A program made the position numbers and the translations under genes. DNA of 21,657 nt, taken from Amoebophrya sp. AT5.2. Lineage: Eukaryota > Sar > Dinophyceae > Syndiniales > Amoebophryaceae. Of the stretch, positions 1-10,378 are shown piece after piece. Position 1 is the stretch's first letter; each line of letters opens with the position of its first letter. Where the stretch lies: contig RXOD01004484.1 in the NCBI GenBank assembly GCA_005223375.1, positions 1 to 21,657 of the forward strand, written 5' to 3'. The notes under the pieces are model-generated. The model saw nothing but the letters and a program-made list of their open reading frames with translations. It had not been told where the DNA came from and searched no databases.

Positions 1-23
1 ACATGCTGGTAGGTTTTTAATAC
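1..23. repeat. Terminal direct repeat, left copy
   Basis: The first 23 bases (beginning ACATGCTGGTAGG, ending TTTTTAATAC) are identical to the last 23 bases of the window. This can mean a circular molecule or contig closed on itself, or the outer tips of two LTRs cut at the same point. The sequence alone does not decide. Confidence 0.9.
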
Positions 24-29
24 CGATTA

Positions 30-39
30 TTTTTTCTTT
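30..39 (-). other. Candidate polypurine tract
   Basis: The minus strand reads AAAGAAAAAA just downstream of the pol stop codon at 57-59. A purine run between the last gene and the 3' LTR primes plus-strand DNA synthesis in LTR elements. It is not directly next to my best LTR boundary, so the exact primer is uncertain. Confidence 0.45.
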
Positions 40-56
40 AGGCCGGCGCGTGTCAT

Positions 57-3000
57 TCACTCGTACCGCTCCCCATTCGCCTTCGAGTAGATCGTCTTCA
101 AAATTTTACACTTCGAATTGCACCCAAAGATCTCCTGCGGAAAATTGTACTTGTTCATTCGATGTCCCTTCCAGTAGTCGACGAGGTTCTTCTTGTTCCC
201 GTCCACGTCATAGTACACTGTTTCACGCCGCGCTCCCAGCTCATTGAAGCTCGGCCCCCCATTTCGTGGCTGCCGACTTTTCAGAACAGGATCAAACGGT
301 CGCGTAAGCTTCCCTTCCCAATGATTATACTCCCATGTTGTAGGTGTAACTGCCCACCGATCGCAATCGTCCTGCAGCTGGTTCTTGCTCGGTCCAAACT
401 CCTTGTTTTCCTCCACGACGTCGCGCTGGCAAAATTTGTCTGCGCACGTGACTGCACAAGCAGAAGAGGGTTTCTCCTTCGGCACGTTCTGGCGCACGGT
501 CGGGGTAGATACTGCTGTAAACGCACTGGCCTTCTTGGATTTCTTGATGGGGCCGCGCAAGTTCAGAATTCGCTTTCCGGGTATTTTCTTCCACCAGGTT
601 GTAGTTCCTGTCCAAAACCGCCGGTCCTTGAACAGCGGTTCATGCTCGTTTTTCTTGCCGATCTTGATAGACCAATCATCGTCGATCACGCCGAACTCGT
701 TGGTGTCGACGCAGAGGTACTTCGTTTGTCGAAAGCTGAGTACATGTTCTTCTGCGTCCTCCTTCGTGCATTCTCTGGTTACTGGTGTGAAGTACGTCGC
801 CCGAGGCTTGAGATGATGACGGACGATAGTTCTGTCGTCCTCCGTCCACACGTCCTGGCTCCCGCTGACGCGCATCTCCTGCTCCGTGGTCGAAGATGTA
901 GTAGTAATAAATCCAGATCCCACTTCGTTTTCCTTCCCCTCCGCCACTACGCCAAGATCGCGTAGTTCCACTTCTTCCTCTTCTTCTGCTGGTTTTCCTT
1001 CCCGCCAATTGCTGTTGTCCTTCACGAACTGCGCGATCAGCTTCTCGATCCGATCGTCGCAAACACCCCAAACAGACGCCAGGTACAACAACTCGGGAAC
1101 CACACTTCGGATGGCCTTGGTCAAAGGATCCGTCCAATTGAGCACGCCGGGGATGTGCACCAACTCCAGCTGTCCACTCCCCTTTAACTGTTGCAACGCG
1201 TAAAAGTCGAGGCGAAGACTTTTCTCCTTCGGCTCCTGCGTGATGTTCTTGTTGTCAACAAGTTGCAAAAAGCTCTTGTTGACCGGGATGAGCTGCAAGT
1301 CCATCGCGAGTTGCGCTGCAAAAAGCATCTCGCTGTTGACCATGCGCGCCGCCAAAGTTTCGATTCCTGTGCTGGAATTGTACACGCGCTTCGGCAGCTT
1401 TGAAAACTGTCCCATCGTGCTAAACCTTCGGTCCAGCGGCCCCGCCAAATTAACAGTACCGCCAACGCGATCTTTTGCTGCATCCCCGCACCCAAACAAC
1501 CCATGCTCAAACAAGTTGCCCAACCGCCGGATTCTGCGACAGCTAGCACCAGATGCCTGCGCCAGCCCGATTAAACCGTTCAAATCGTTCACGAAGAATT
1601 GCACTGATTCCCAATCAGGTGCCTGTTCCGCCTGCAACAGCTGCCCAGCGAGTTGACTGACTCCCTCCGCGATTATCCCATTGGTTTTCGTCAACCAAAT
1701 CAATTCGCCGATGCGGCCGCGGAACGGATTGTTCATCTGTTTGCGCTGCCATTTATTGCGAGCGCGATTTCGTTCCACGATGAACTGTTCCACTTCGTTC
1801 TGTTCGATGGTCTTCAATTTGCGCGCATAACCTTCCTGCGACACAATAAACGCCATCTCCTCGTCCATTTCCGCCCCGTGGAAAAGGTTTTCTGCTGTAC
1901 ACGCGACTGCCGGCGCCGTTGGGTAGGTGCTGGCGTCCTGGTCGCGCTGAATGCCGTACTTCTGCTCTGCAGCTGCAATCTTCGCCTCATCAATCGGCTG
2001 TCGAAACGATTGCGCCTGCGCGTCGGTCTCCGCAAACTGTTCTGCATGCTCGTCGAGAACCTTATTCAACTGATACTGCTCGATCACAGCGGGCACGCAG
2101 TGGTTCTCGCGCCCGATAAAATTGTCCCGCGTGCCAGGAGCAAGTTTACAGAAACTTCCGAGAGGAAATTTCCGAAACAACGCCAGCAAGCGCAGCATGA
2201 ACAACTTGTGACCGCCGGAAACGGTATCATCGACATGACTGCCGATCGCGCCCAACAGCTTACCGTCTCCTTGATGATGCATTGTTAGTGCTTCTGCTAA
2301 CTGCTCGGTAGCCGGGTTCAGGAAGTTGCCGTCGGTGAGGACTGTTCCAACTGCAGGTGGAGCAGGTTGCTCGCCGCCGCAGATGATCTCCGCACACCCC
2401 GCAAGATCGTCACTGTCAAGTGACTTCATCTTCTCGACCTGTTCCCAGTAGTACTCATCTGTTTTTCCCTCTGCGATGACCTGTCGTTCCCGCGGAGTTG
2501 CGTATACCATCCACAGGCAAGGGTCGATCTGGGACTGGGTGAGCCGCAAGGCCTTCAGCGCTGCGTGAAAAGTTCTTTGCCAATTCAGTGGAGCATCCTT
2601 GCACCCATAAATGGATGCCAGGAGCTCCACGACCTCGCCCAGCTTGAATTCCTTCATCTGCTGAATAACCTTCGGAACGGTCATCCACACTTCGCTGTTC
2701 GGGTCCGCATGGTACTCGTCGCCGTAGGACTCGAGGAACTTCATGCCCTTGAGAAACGCCTCCTCTATGTCCCCGTACCAAACATTGGCACTCATCGACT
2801 GACAGAACTGCATGAGGAATAAGTAACTTGCGTCACTCATTGTATGAGAGCGACAGTTCAACCCGGCGCCCTTGCTGTTTTTCTTCCCAAACCTGCGATC
2901 TTCAAATCCCCGCGAAACCCATCTGCTTTTGATCCGACTCACCAGCCCCGTGCCGATGTCGATCTTAATGACAACCACAAGACGACTTGTGATGACATTC

Positions 3001-5491
3001 TTCGCGGTGATCTCCTTGCGTTTGGCGGTGCGGCCGAAGATGCCGTGGCCAACAACTGCTTTTACTTCGCCGCGCACCGAGGGAATAAAATAAGACTGGA
3101 ATCCAATCTTTTCTGCATCCTTCTCGTCAATCTCGATTGCGGAAGATTTCGCTCCCTCGGTGAACAGCTGCAACTTCTCGTGGGCATCATGGGTGACCTC
3201 GTAAAACAGCCGCGCGTACCAGCACTCCTGCTTGACAGTCTTCCTTTCCTCCTCCTCCCGAAGTTCTGCATCGCTGACGAACTCCGGCGCTACCCCTTCT
3301 CCCCACCGCAACAAAATGTTGTTTCCGATGTACTGCGACGGCCGGTAAACCTGCCCTTTTTGTACTTCCACAGCTGTAACTACGTAGTCGATGTCGCGGC
3401 TATCCTTGGCATTCAGCAGCTCCTTCACCGGCCGACCGTTTAACAGTTGTGAAAACTGATAGCACAGTCCATCACTGCTAATGAGACGACCCTCATGGCG
3501 CTGTTTCTCCCCAAGCTGTTCGACGACGGCAGGCAACACGGAAAAGTCGTATGCCCGCTCCACGGTACCAATCGGCTGTTCGTCCGATGGCGTCAAATAG
3601 AGCTGCCCCTCGTCTACTCGCAACCGCATCGTGCTAACGCAGTTTTTCAGCTTGTCTTTCAGGGCGTCATGCAGCCGCCCACCTTCAAAAACTTTATCCG
3701 TCGCCTCCAACCATGTTGCATCAGCATGTGTTTCAGCACGGGCAGTAGTCAGGAAAGACGCTGCTGGCGCACTGCGCAACGTGGGTCTGCGGCGGTGAAG
3801 AGGCACATAAGTGCTGTTGGTGGCACGTCGGCGCGCCGCCTGCTCGAGTGTTTCTTCGATCAGCTGTGAGGCCTGCACACCAGCGTCGTCAAGTGCAGCT
3901 TGCCGCCGGTTGTTGAAGTCCTCTTCTGCTCCATCTGCAAATTTTGTGTCGCGCTCCGGATCCGAATCGGGAACTGGAGCAGTGAGTTGTCGGACAAACA
4001 TTGACGGCTTTTTCTTGTACACAGTTCTCCCAACGAACTTTCGACTTCCATCGAGAGGTCCACGACGCCGCGCCTTTTTGCCCTTCTTGAAGTTGTCGAC
4101 AGCCAGCACCTCCTCTGCGGGGTTGTCGAGAAATACTACTGTCATTGTCCGCTCCCCGGTCAACAGCTTCGCATTGAATCGAGGAAGATCTGCTGGCGTT
4201 GGGACGTATTTTGTGTGTCGTGGTACAACATGCCACCGGATCAGTTCGTCCTTGGTTTCACTCCATCGATCCCACACTGGTCCTCCGCCTCCGGGTTCAT
4301 CGCCGGACGGCGCGCTGCTGCTAGAGTTGTTCTGCGACGACGAAGAAGACTGCGGCGGTGGTGCTCCAGCATCACCTCCTGACTCCTCCTCATCTTCATT
4401 GTCCGAATCGTCCCCAAAATCAATCAGCCTGCGAGTTCCTTCCTTGAACTGCGCGGGGATGTGAGGACGCTGTTCCTGTGCGATGGTGTTCGCACCGGGA
4501 CCGCCGTCGCCATGACGCAAAGACATGTGCTGCCGAAGTCTGTTGGCACTGGTACACAATTGTCCACAGATGTGGCACTCATGACCAATACCTCCACCTC
4601 CTACCGCAACGCTGCTGCCGGTGCTGCGTCCACCCTGCACTGACGTAGCCGGGTCCTGAAAGAAGTCCGGATACTGCTCCTCGTGTGCATTGGCAAGACG
4701 CTCCGCAAGCTCGTCGCTAACTTCGCCATCAACATATGCTTCAAGTGCGGTGCCCCACGGATCTTCGCTTTGAGTCGCGATGTCGCGCGCCGAGTACTTC
4801 GTGACTCCTGTGTTGACGCGGATGTCGGCACCATCTTCATAAACTGTTACTATTTCCCCATCGGCGTAGTGACGGAACTTTCCATCTTGCCTCCGGACTG
4901 CGACTTGCATGCCAGGCGAGAGTCGCGACGTGTCGAACACGCGCTTATAGCTCCGACCGACAAGTTCTCGTCGTTTCAGCAGCGCCTCGAGGTCCCTCTC
5001 GCGCACCGCCTTGCGTACTGCAGCTTGTATTTTTGCTTTGGCGTGGAACCACTGCTCCAGGACGTCAGCTTCCGGGTCGTCGGCCAAATCCTCGCGCAGT
5101 TGTTCCCAGTCGCGTCCACCGGCGTAGAATCCTCCGCTTGCCAAATTAAAAGGCGTTAAGGAGGTACCCAGCACGGGCGTGGAGTTGATCTGATGGATGT
5201 GCTCTGCCAGCAGATCGCGTCGCGCCAGCATCTCGAGTTCGTTTTCGTCAGAGTCGGGAGATGCGCGCAGAAACTCATCAAGGGCTTCTCCGACACTTTC
5301 TGCTATGACTGCATTCTGCGCGCGGGACCAGACTAACATTGCCACATGTTCGTCAAATGGCTCGACGGTTAGCTTCCGCACGTTGTTGCGATGAAGATGA
5401 TTCATTCTCTCCAGCTTGCTGATCCTGTGTGCTGCCTTGTATCCCACCGACAGCGGCTGAATGTTGAGCGATGTCAGGACGCGACGGAAGA
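57..5491 (-). CDS. pol: Pol, 3' part: end of integrase, reverse transcriptase, RNase H (split by insertion)
   Basis: This is the continuation of pol after the inserted transposon. The frame is open from the target duplication at 5491 and the first ATG is at 5405, so it should not be read as an independent gene. Numbering from the GTG at 5447: the integrase glutamate is in KLERMN (E13) and the integrase end in INSTPVLGTSLTPF (about 88-100). An SH3-like integrase tail may lie near 175-225. A C2H2 finger occupies 291-312. Reverse transcriptase shows SRWVSRGFED (841-850), DIEEAFLKG (893-901), QIDPCLW (973-979) and the catalytic box as HVDD (1071-1074) instead of YVDD. RNase H is diverged but ends in HIPGVLNWTDPLTK (1431-1444). 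A C-terminal extension of about 350 residues follows and includes a second copy of a module found at 391-482. The stop is TGA at 57-59. Confidence 0.9.
579..857 (-). repeat. Pol duplicated module, copy 2
   Basis: Residues 1531-1623 contain VWTEDDRTIVRHHLKPRATY followed by FTP, and end in KDRRFWTGTTTWWKKIP. It matches copy 1 in order and spacing of conserved residues. It lies in the C-terminal extension beyond RNase H. Function unknown. Confidence 0.55.
4002..4277 (-). repeat. Pol duplicated module, copy 1
   Basis: Residues 391-482 contain VWDRWSETKDELIRWHVVPR with HTKYVPTP, and end in GSRKFVGRTVYKKKP. The same pattern of W, E, D, R-x-H-x2-P-R, T-x-Y/Y-x-x-P and a closing aromatic/K-K-x-P stretch recurs at 579-857. 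This suggests an internal protein-domain duplication within Pol. Confidence 0.55.
4512..4577 (-). other. C2H2 zinc finger inside Pol
   Basis: Residues 291-312 of the 3' Pol part read CHICGQLCTSANRLRQHMSL followed by RH, giving C-x2-C-x12-H-x4-H, a normal classical zinc finger. It sits in a low-complexity Gly/Ser-rich linker between integrase and reverse transcriptase. A nucleic-acid or chromatin-binding role is inference. Confidence 0.8.
5487..5491. repeat. Target site duplication GAAGA, left
   Basis: GAAGA directly precedes the left inverted repeat and is repeated directly after the right one. Counting it once, the integrase reading frame on the two sides joins in phase. Confidence 0.85.
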
Positions 5492-5964
5492 TATCACAGC
5501 GATGGCGCGATTAGAGGCGTGGCGATTCAAAAATTTCTAAAGGGCTTTGCTTCAGGACAACTCTTCAGGTACTTCACCAACCAGCCGCCGTCCCCGTCGT
5601 GAGCAGCCTCACTAGCCCTACCACCAGGATGGCCCCTTGCCACCTGGGTGAGCACGACCCATTCCGGCTTCCCTTCCCAGAGACCTTCGCTGTAGGCCTG
5701 GCGAGGTCCCCCTCCTCCGATGCTGCAACGCTACCTGTCTCTGATTTGATTGATGAGCCTGTATGTGTGATGATGTTTATTTTGATGGTTTTAATTAATG
5801 GATGGTAGGTGGCCCAGATAGCAAAACTGATTGAAGAAGTAGTTTGATTCCAGCTGCTGCAGCCGCTGCCGACTGCCCTGCTCCCAGCCGCCGCGACACC
5901 AGGTACAGAAGGCTCGCCTCCGGTCACCAGCTCCCGGGCCCCGGGTCGTAGCGCGGGCCGTATC
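5492..5964 (+). repeat. Left terminal inverted repeat (long, diverged)
   Basis: The outer 52 bases (5492-5543) match the right end closely. Further in, similarity is patchy but in order: 5719-5737, 5807-5839 and 5927-5964 match, on the opposite strand, 15340-15358, about 15260-15289 and 15136-15173. The innermost block starts 472 bases from the terminus on both sides. The stretch has no convincing gene; short frames are broken. Confidence 0.75.
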
Positions 5965-6284
5965 CCGTCTCCGTTGGGGGTACCTGTCGAGAGTCGAAAT
6001 CGCAATGGATCCACTTATCACAGGCTCCTGGGGTCTACTTCATGCTTGCAAATGGCTGGGGTCTCATAATGCTGATCGGTAACGTTATGGAGTTCGGCCG
6101 TTCACTAGGGATCCAATACAGGTTCGCCCCCAGGTCCCAAATTGGGCCTTCCCTTCCCAGTTCACCAGGCGGGCTCTCGAAAGCGCCAGACATTAGCGGC
6201 GCCCCCTTCCCAGCGTAAGTGCAGGCTCCCCACGAAGCCGAAGCAAGTAGATAACACCTTGGTAGAGCTAGCAGGCAGCAAAAG
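5965..6284. other. Non-coding stretch upstream of the nuclease-like gene
   Basis: No supported gene. The decamer CCCTTCCCAG occurs at 6151-6160 and 6204-6213, with a further copy in the left inverted repeat at 5671-5680. A good splice donor (GTAAGT) at about 6215, with AGs shortly before the ATG at 6285, could mark a 5' leader intron, so this may be promoter plus untranslated exon. Confidence 0.4.
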
Positions 6285-7644
6285 ATGGGCGACGATCCGA
6301 GGGCGATCGAGCGCCGCGGGCGGGCAGTGGCCCAGCGCTTCCTGGGGCCACATTTTGAGACCAAGTGGATCAGCGAGACCTCGGCGGATCTCAGCATTAG
6401 ACCCCGGCCCGCCGTGGGAGGAACCCCCGCCAGGGGCCGTTACATGCGGCTCCAGCTGAAGTACAACGAGACATCTTTCCCGAGCTGGCTGCGCTCCCTC
6501 AAGTGCTCCCTAAACAAGGGGCGGGAGAAGTACCACGATATGACCATTCTCGCCATGAGCGCGTGCCAGCGGGGGAAAGCGTGCGTGCTGGAAATCCATA
6601 AGGCGAGTCTGCTCACCACGGAGCAACTGGATCCAAGCTCGTGGAAGAGCTACAAGGACGCGGCGCAGGAGCTGCAGCTGCTCTACGACGGGGGCCGGGG
6701 GCATTGCGAGCGCGTTTTGGAGTGGAGTACGATTTCCAGCCCGCAAAGGCTCGTGGAGCAGATGATGCGCGAAGCTTTTTTTGATCTACTCGCAGGCTGC
6801 TCCTCTCTCAGCGTCGCGCCGCAGGAGGGAGAGTACGGCGTTGTGGACTATAGGCTAAAAGTGCGGCGCGGGAAGCGGGTCAGGATTTTGCGGGTGCAGG
6901 AGAAGGTTCTAAAAGTGCGGAAAAAAAACGGAAAGCCTTTCTGCCTACGGGCAGACATGGTCAGGCACCCTCATACAAACACTATTGATGGATGCACGAT
7001 GTTCAAATGATGAATGAATCTATGCTGCAACGTGATGGAAACCAATATAAAGTAAGTACCTGTTGTAATGTTAGATCGGGCGGGCGCCCGTATCTACTAT
7101 CGGATGGCGACTTAATGATTCTCCACGTCCGCGACTCCGGCGCCGCGGCCCGTCCTCGACTCCACGGCAGCATCGTGCTGAGCTTTGCGGAGCTCTGCAC
7201 AAGGAAACTCATCCCGGCACATGATGGGTAATGCGTTGGGCTAGCCTACTCGCTGTTTGGAATTTTACTACAATGCGACTGCTTTGCTAGGCTTCTACCG
7301 ATCGCTTCTGGTCCTGTTTTGAAAGGGTGGAAGAGGGTGCGGATAGGTGCTGGAACTGACCTGGGTACAGGTCCAATGACTTCAAAACTACCGCGAACTT
7401 CTACGTGCCGTGCGACGATGTGGAGTCGGCCCGTCCCGACGAGTGGCACAACGAGTCCTTAGTTCTGGCGGCGGAACCAAAGTTCACGGATCGAGTGCTT
7501 GCGCTCATCTCGGAAAAGATTTTTTGAGCATTGCGACAATGGAACACACACACCGACTCATTTCAGGAGCTGCGCACAGGCTTCAACGATACCGAGGGGA
7601 ATAGGGAGCTGCTCACCAACTGGTTTTCGTGCAATTCTCGGTGA
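6285..7644 (+). CDS. Four-exon gene: protein with two PD-(D/E)XK nuclease-like repeats
   Basis: Proposed exons are 6285-7000, 7075-7227, 7371-7494 and 7567-7644. All introns are GT-AG (74, 143 and 72 nt) and the phases match (2, 2, 0), giving about 356 aa. The first repeat has ETSADLSIRP then RYMRLQLKYN (D35 and Q57-x-K59), followed by HDMTILAMS. The second has YGVVDYRLKV then RILRVQEKVLKV (D188 and Q205-E-K207), followed across the first intron by SDGDLMILHVRD. D-x(n)-(E/Q)-x-K is the core of restriction-endonuclease-like folds. The two halves share R-x-Q-x-K spacing, which suggests a tandem duplication. A DNA-cleaving or end-processing role in transposition is inference. Without splicing, the first exon alone would give 241 aa ending just after the donor. 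It is the only plus-strand gene in the element and converges on the minus-strand genes. Confidence 0.65.
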
Positions 7645-8083
7645 TAGGTTCCGGGCTCTGCCGATAGGTTTCTTGCTCGGAGTCTCTCTCGTTTGAGAGG
7701 ATGCCTCGCGCCAATCAGATTCAGCTCGCGCTTATTGAAAACAAAGCTCATGATGATCTTCTGGCCGCAAAATAAGCTCGCAAAATCTAGCTCTGTGGGG
7801 CGTCGTAAAATCTAGCCCGTGGAGTCCGAGCGAAGCTCTGATAGTGTAATTGCGCAGGGCGCGTTTCTTGGAAGCGCGACCTCTCCATCCAGGGTGGGGA
7901 AAAGAAATCAGAAACGATGATCGATGCGCAACTATTGCCAACGGTAGCAGGTGGATAGCGGCGCACGGCCTTTCACTATGGGGCTGCCATTTTATCAAAC
8001 TTCACAGCAGGTGCTTGCGGGTACTGCAACACTGGTCGGCGGCGTGTGAATTTGTAGCGCCGGCGTCAAATATCCATAGTTCT
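7645..8083. other. Intergenic space between convergent genes
   Basis: No supported gene. It separates the 3' ends of the plus-strand nuclease-like gene and the minus-strand 764-codon frame, so it should hold both polyadenylation regions. AAAATCTAGC occurs twice close together (7782-7791 and 7807-7816). No other structure was seen. Confidence 0.5.
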
Positions 8084-10378
8084 TCAACTCTTCTCAGCCT
8101 GCTCTTCAGCGCTGGGCTTTTTAATTACCTTCAACGCCAGATCGTCGCCGGTGCAATCGAACTCCGCCGCGAGGAGAGGAAAAAAAGTTTTTTTGGTCTC
8201 CGCTTCCGGGTCCACGTTCTGCAGCCACTTCCTTGTGCAGGTCTGCCCCATGCTGGTGGGGGCGTGATCGTGAAAGGTCATCTTCAACTTCTCAGCGGCT
8301 TTGCCCTTGTTTGCACGATGCGACGCCATCTTCGCCACTATTTTGTCGTTCCAGCTGATTTCGGCCACGAATCGGGCGGCATAGCGGCCAGCCTCCTCCC
8401 GCTCCTTCCGCTCCACGGAGTCACGAGCTGGCGCCTCCGCTCCGTTGTTCAGCTTTCTCTTCTTCTCCGGCGGCTTGAAATCGAATGCGGCCTCGGCTAT
8501 AAAACCGAGCTCCCGCGTGCGGCGATACTCGATGCAGCCGATCAGCTTGTTCCACGACAGCTCCCTGGTGACGAGCTTGTTGAAGATGTCCACCCGGTCT
8601 CCATAACCCATGTACAGGAATTCCTCCATTGTCGTCTCCCGCTCGTCCAACCCCGGTGAGATGCGGCGCTCGTTCATCAACGAGAGCTGAATCTCGGGAG
8701 CCTGCGCCGGGAAATACTTGCGAATCTCGTGGTCGGAGTCCGTCGTGGCGAGGTGCCCTTGCTTGAACACTACCTGTTGCCGCACGTCGTTGGTGGTAAT
8801 CCGGACCCGGGAAAGGTAGTGATCCCAATCGATAAACAAACCGCAGACGATGTGGACGCCCTGCTCCGTCTCCGGAAAACCGAGGCATTCCCCGGAACTG
8901 CCAAAATGTTGAATCTCCATCTGCACGGTAAAGTCCGGCCTGGCAGGGTTGGCGACTCGGCGAAGAAGTTGCCCTATGAAGATCCCGCGGTCCTGCGCAG
9001 TGACGTAGACGTCGACGTCCGCATTAGTTTGGCTGCTCAGGATCACAGTCTCTCCCGCGGCGAGCCTCTGGGGGATCTTCATTTGGTCCGCCTGCGACAT
9101 GGAGAGAGCCTGGAGCGACTCGAACTGGTCCGGATGCTCCAGTTCCAGCCGCACGATGAGCTCGGCGGCACGAAACCCGAGCGCGTCGGCGTTGCGGGCC
9201 GGGGCGGACTGGGGGAATTTGGTCACGAGTTCTTTGCGCAGATCGCAGTTCGCGTTGGGGTGGTCGAGGTACCAGCTCTTCAACTCTCGCATCACCTCTC
9301 GCACCCGGCTGATGTCCCGCAGCGACATGCCGTGCACAATGGACCGCGCGTACCGGATGTCGCCGTGTTGGGCGTGATCCTGAACCGCTTCAGTCGCCTG
9401 GTTCGGGTTCAGGACGACATGCAGCTTCGCGTCATCCTCCCGCGGGGCGACGTAGGCGGGGTGCTGGACGGCCTGGCTCAACCTGTCGCGCTGCATCGAG
9501 AAGTTTGTGCCGGCGACTTTGCAGCGCCGGTCGTTGTTGGAGAAGCGTTCCTTGTGACAAGTTTCCTGCTCTTTCTCCGTGTACGGACTGGACATGTAGA
9601 AATCTTTCAGGTACGCCTTGAGCGAGTTCACCTCGCCAGCGTCGTGAAGGCTGGCCATGCGGGACGCGAACACGCCCTCCTCGTAGCTCAAGCTGCGGAG
9701 GATCTCTACCAGGGGGAGCGGATTGCGGTGCACGAAACTGTACTTGGCGACGGAAGTGAGGCGCAGGGTCTCCCAGAGCCCCAAGTTCGGGTCCATCAGC
9801 TCGAAGAGCGCAAAGTTCGTCTCGCTCTGCAGCTGATCCAGACACTCCTGGATCCCCACCTTTCCGTGCTTGCCCGCGGTGGTCATGGTGTTCAGCAAGA
9901 ACTTGCGGCTCATGAACCACTTGGCCTGAGCCAGCTGTAGCTTTACGCAGAAAACGGACGGACAAGGATGCCCCGGGACGTGCCGCTTTTTCGTCCACTT
10001 CTGCAACCCTTCCGCGAGCTCCTTCGACATCGGCGACCCCGGGGCAAGAGCCTGCAAGTGCTCGAAGATTGCGCCCACTTCGTGCGTGATGCCGCCCAGC
10101 TCGTCAACAAGGTCCAGCAGTTTATCATTCTCGAGAAACGGCTCCAGGCACGACAGCATGTAGACGTGGTCGCCGGTGCACGCGGCGTCGTCATCATCGT
10201 CGCTGGAGACCTCCCCTAGGTCCTCGTCCCCCTCCTCCACCGGCAGCAGCTCCAGCCGGTTCTGAGCGACGTCCTGGACGGTGGTCAGCGACATCTGCCC
10301 GGCGACCATCGCCAGATTGAACCGGCCCTTGCGGAGGAACCGGGCCGTATACCAATCCCTCCACCAGCGCTTGTCCAC
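8084..10378 (-). CDS. Large unknown nuclear-type protein (764 codons), possibly a terminal exon
   Basis: A single long open frame. It has no ATG at its 5' end: position 10378 is a GTG and the first in-frame ATG is at 10309. The residues before that ATG (KRWWRDWYTARFLRKGRF) look protein-like. A pyrimidine-rich acceptor (ctatctccag) lies just upstream at 10399, so the frame probably continues from an upstream exon. Visible features are an acidic run EDLGEVSSDDDDDAA near residues 50-65, a largely alpha-helical middle, the motif GLFIDWDHY, a basic nuclear-localisation-like PPEKKRKL near residue 650, and a charged C-terminus. No transmembrane segment, zinc site or known catalytic motif was recognised. 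It is the largest frame of the inserted element, so a role in transposition or replication is plausible but unproven. The family is unknown to me. Confidence 0.65.
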   Translation of the reverse strand: MDKRWWRDWYTARFLRKGRFNLAMVAGQMSLTTVQDVAQNRLELLPVEEGDEDLGEVSSDDDDDAACTGDHVYMLSCLEPFLENDKLLDLVDELGGITHEVGAIFEHLQALAPGSPMSKELAEGLQKWTKKRHVPGHPCPSVFCVKLQLAQAKWFMSRKFLLNTMTTAGKHGKVGIQECLDQLQSETNFALFELMDPNLGLWETLRLTSVAKYSFVHRNPLPLVEILRSLSYEEGVFASRMASLHDAGEVNSLKAYLKDFYMSSPYTEKEQETCHKERFSNNDRRCKVAGTNFSMQRDRLSQAVQHPAYVAPREDDAKLHVVLNPNQATEAVQDHAQHGDIRYARSIVHGMSLRDISRVREVMRELKSWYLDHPNANCDLRKELVTKFPQSAPARNADALGFRAAELIVRLELEHPDQFESLQALSMSQADQMKIPQRLAAGETVILSSQTNADVDVYVTAQDRGIFIGQLLRRVANPARPDFTVQMEIQHFGSSGECLGFPETEQGVHIVCGLFIDWDHYLSRVRITTNDVRQQVVFKQGHLATTDSDHEIRKYFPAQAPEIQLSLMNERRISPGLDERETTMEEFLYMGYGDRVDIFNKLVTRELSWNKLIGCIEYRRTRELGFIAEAAFDFKPPEKKRKLNNGAEAPARDSVERKEREEAGRYAARFVAEISWNDKIVAKMASHRANKGKAAEKLKMTFHDHAPTSMGQTCTRKWLQNVDPEAETKKTFFPLLAAEFDCTGDDLALKVIKKPSAEEQAEKS

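Noticed and set aside
1653..5159. Several 120-220-codon plus-strand frames across pol
   Set aside because: They are antisense to clear integrase, reverse transcriptase and RNase H sequence and carry no motifs of their own.
5492..5500. TA or AT two-base target duplication with a TIR starting at TCACAG or CACAG
   Set aside because: GAAGA plus the extra matching TAT at each end would then be coincidence. The five-base duplication with the TIR starting at TATCACAG explains more of the sequence.
7850..8659. A 269-codon plus-strand frame
   Set aside because: It overlaps the 3' end of the minus-strand 764-codon frame on the opposite strand and looks like a shadow with Leu/His/Arg-rich text.
8729..9940. 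A 403-codon plus-strand open frame
   Set aside because: It lies wholly antisense to the 764-codon minus-strand frame and has the Leu/Val/Arg/His-rich composition typical of an antisense shadow of a GC-rich gene.
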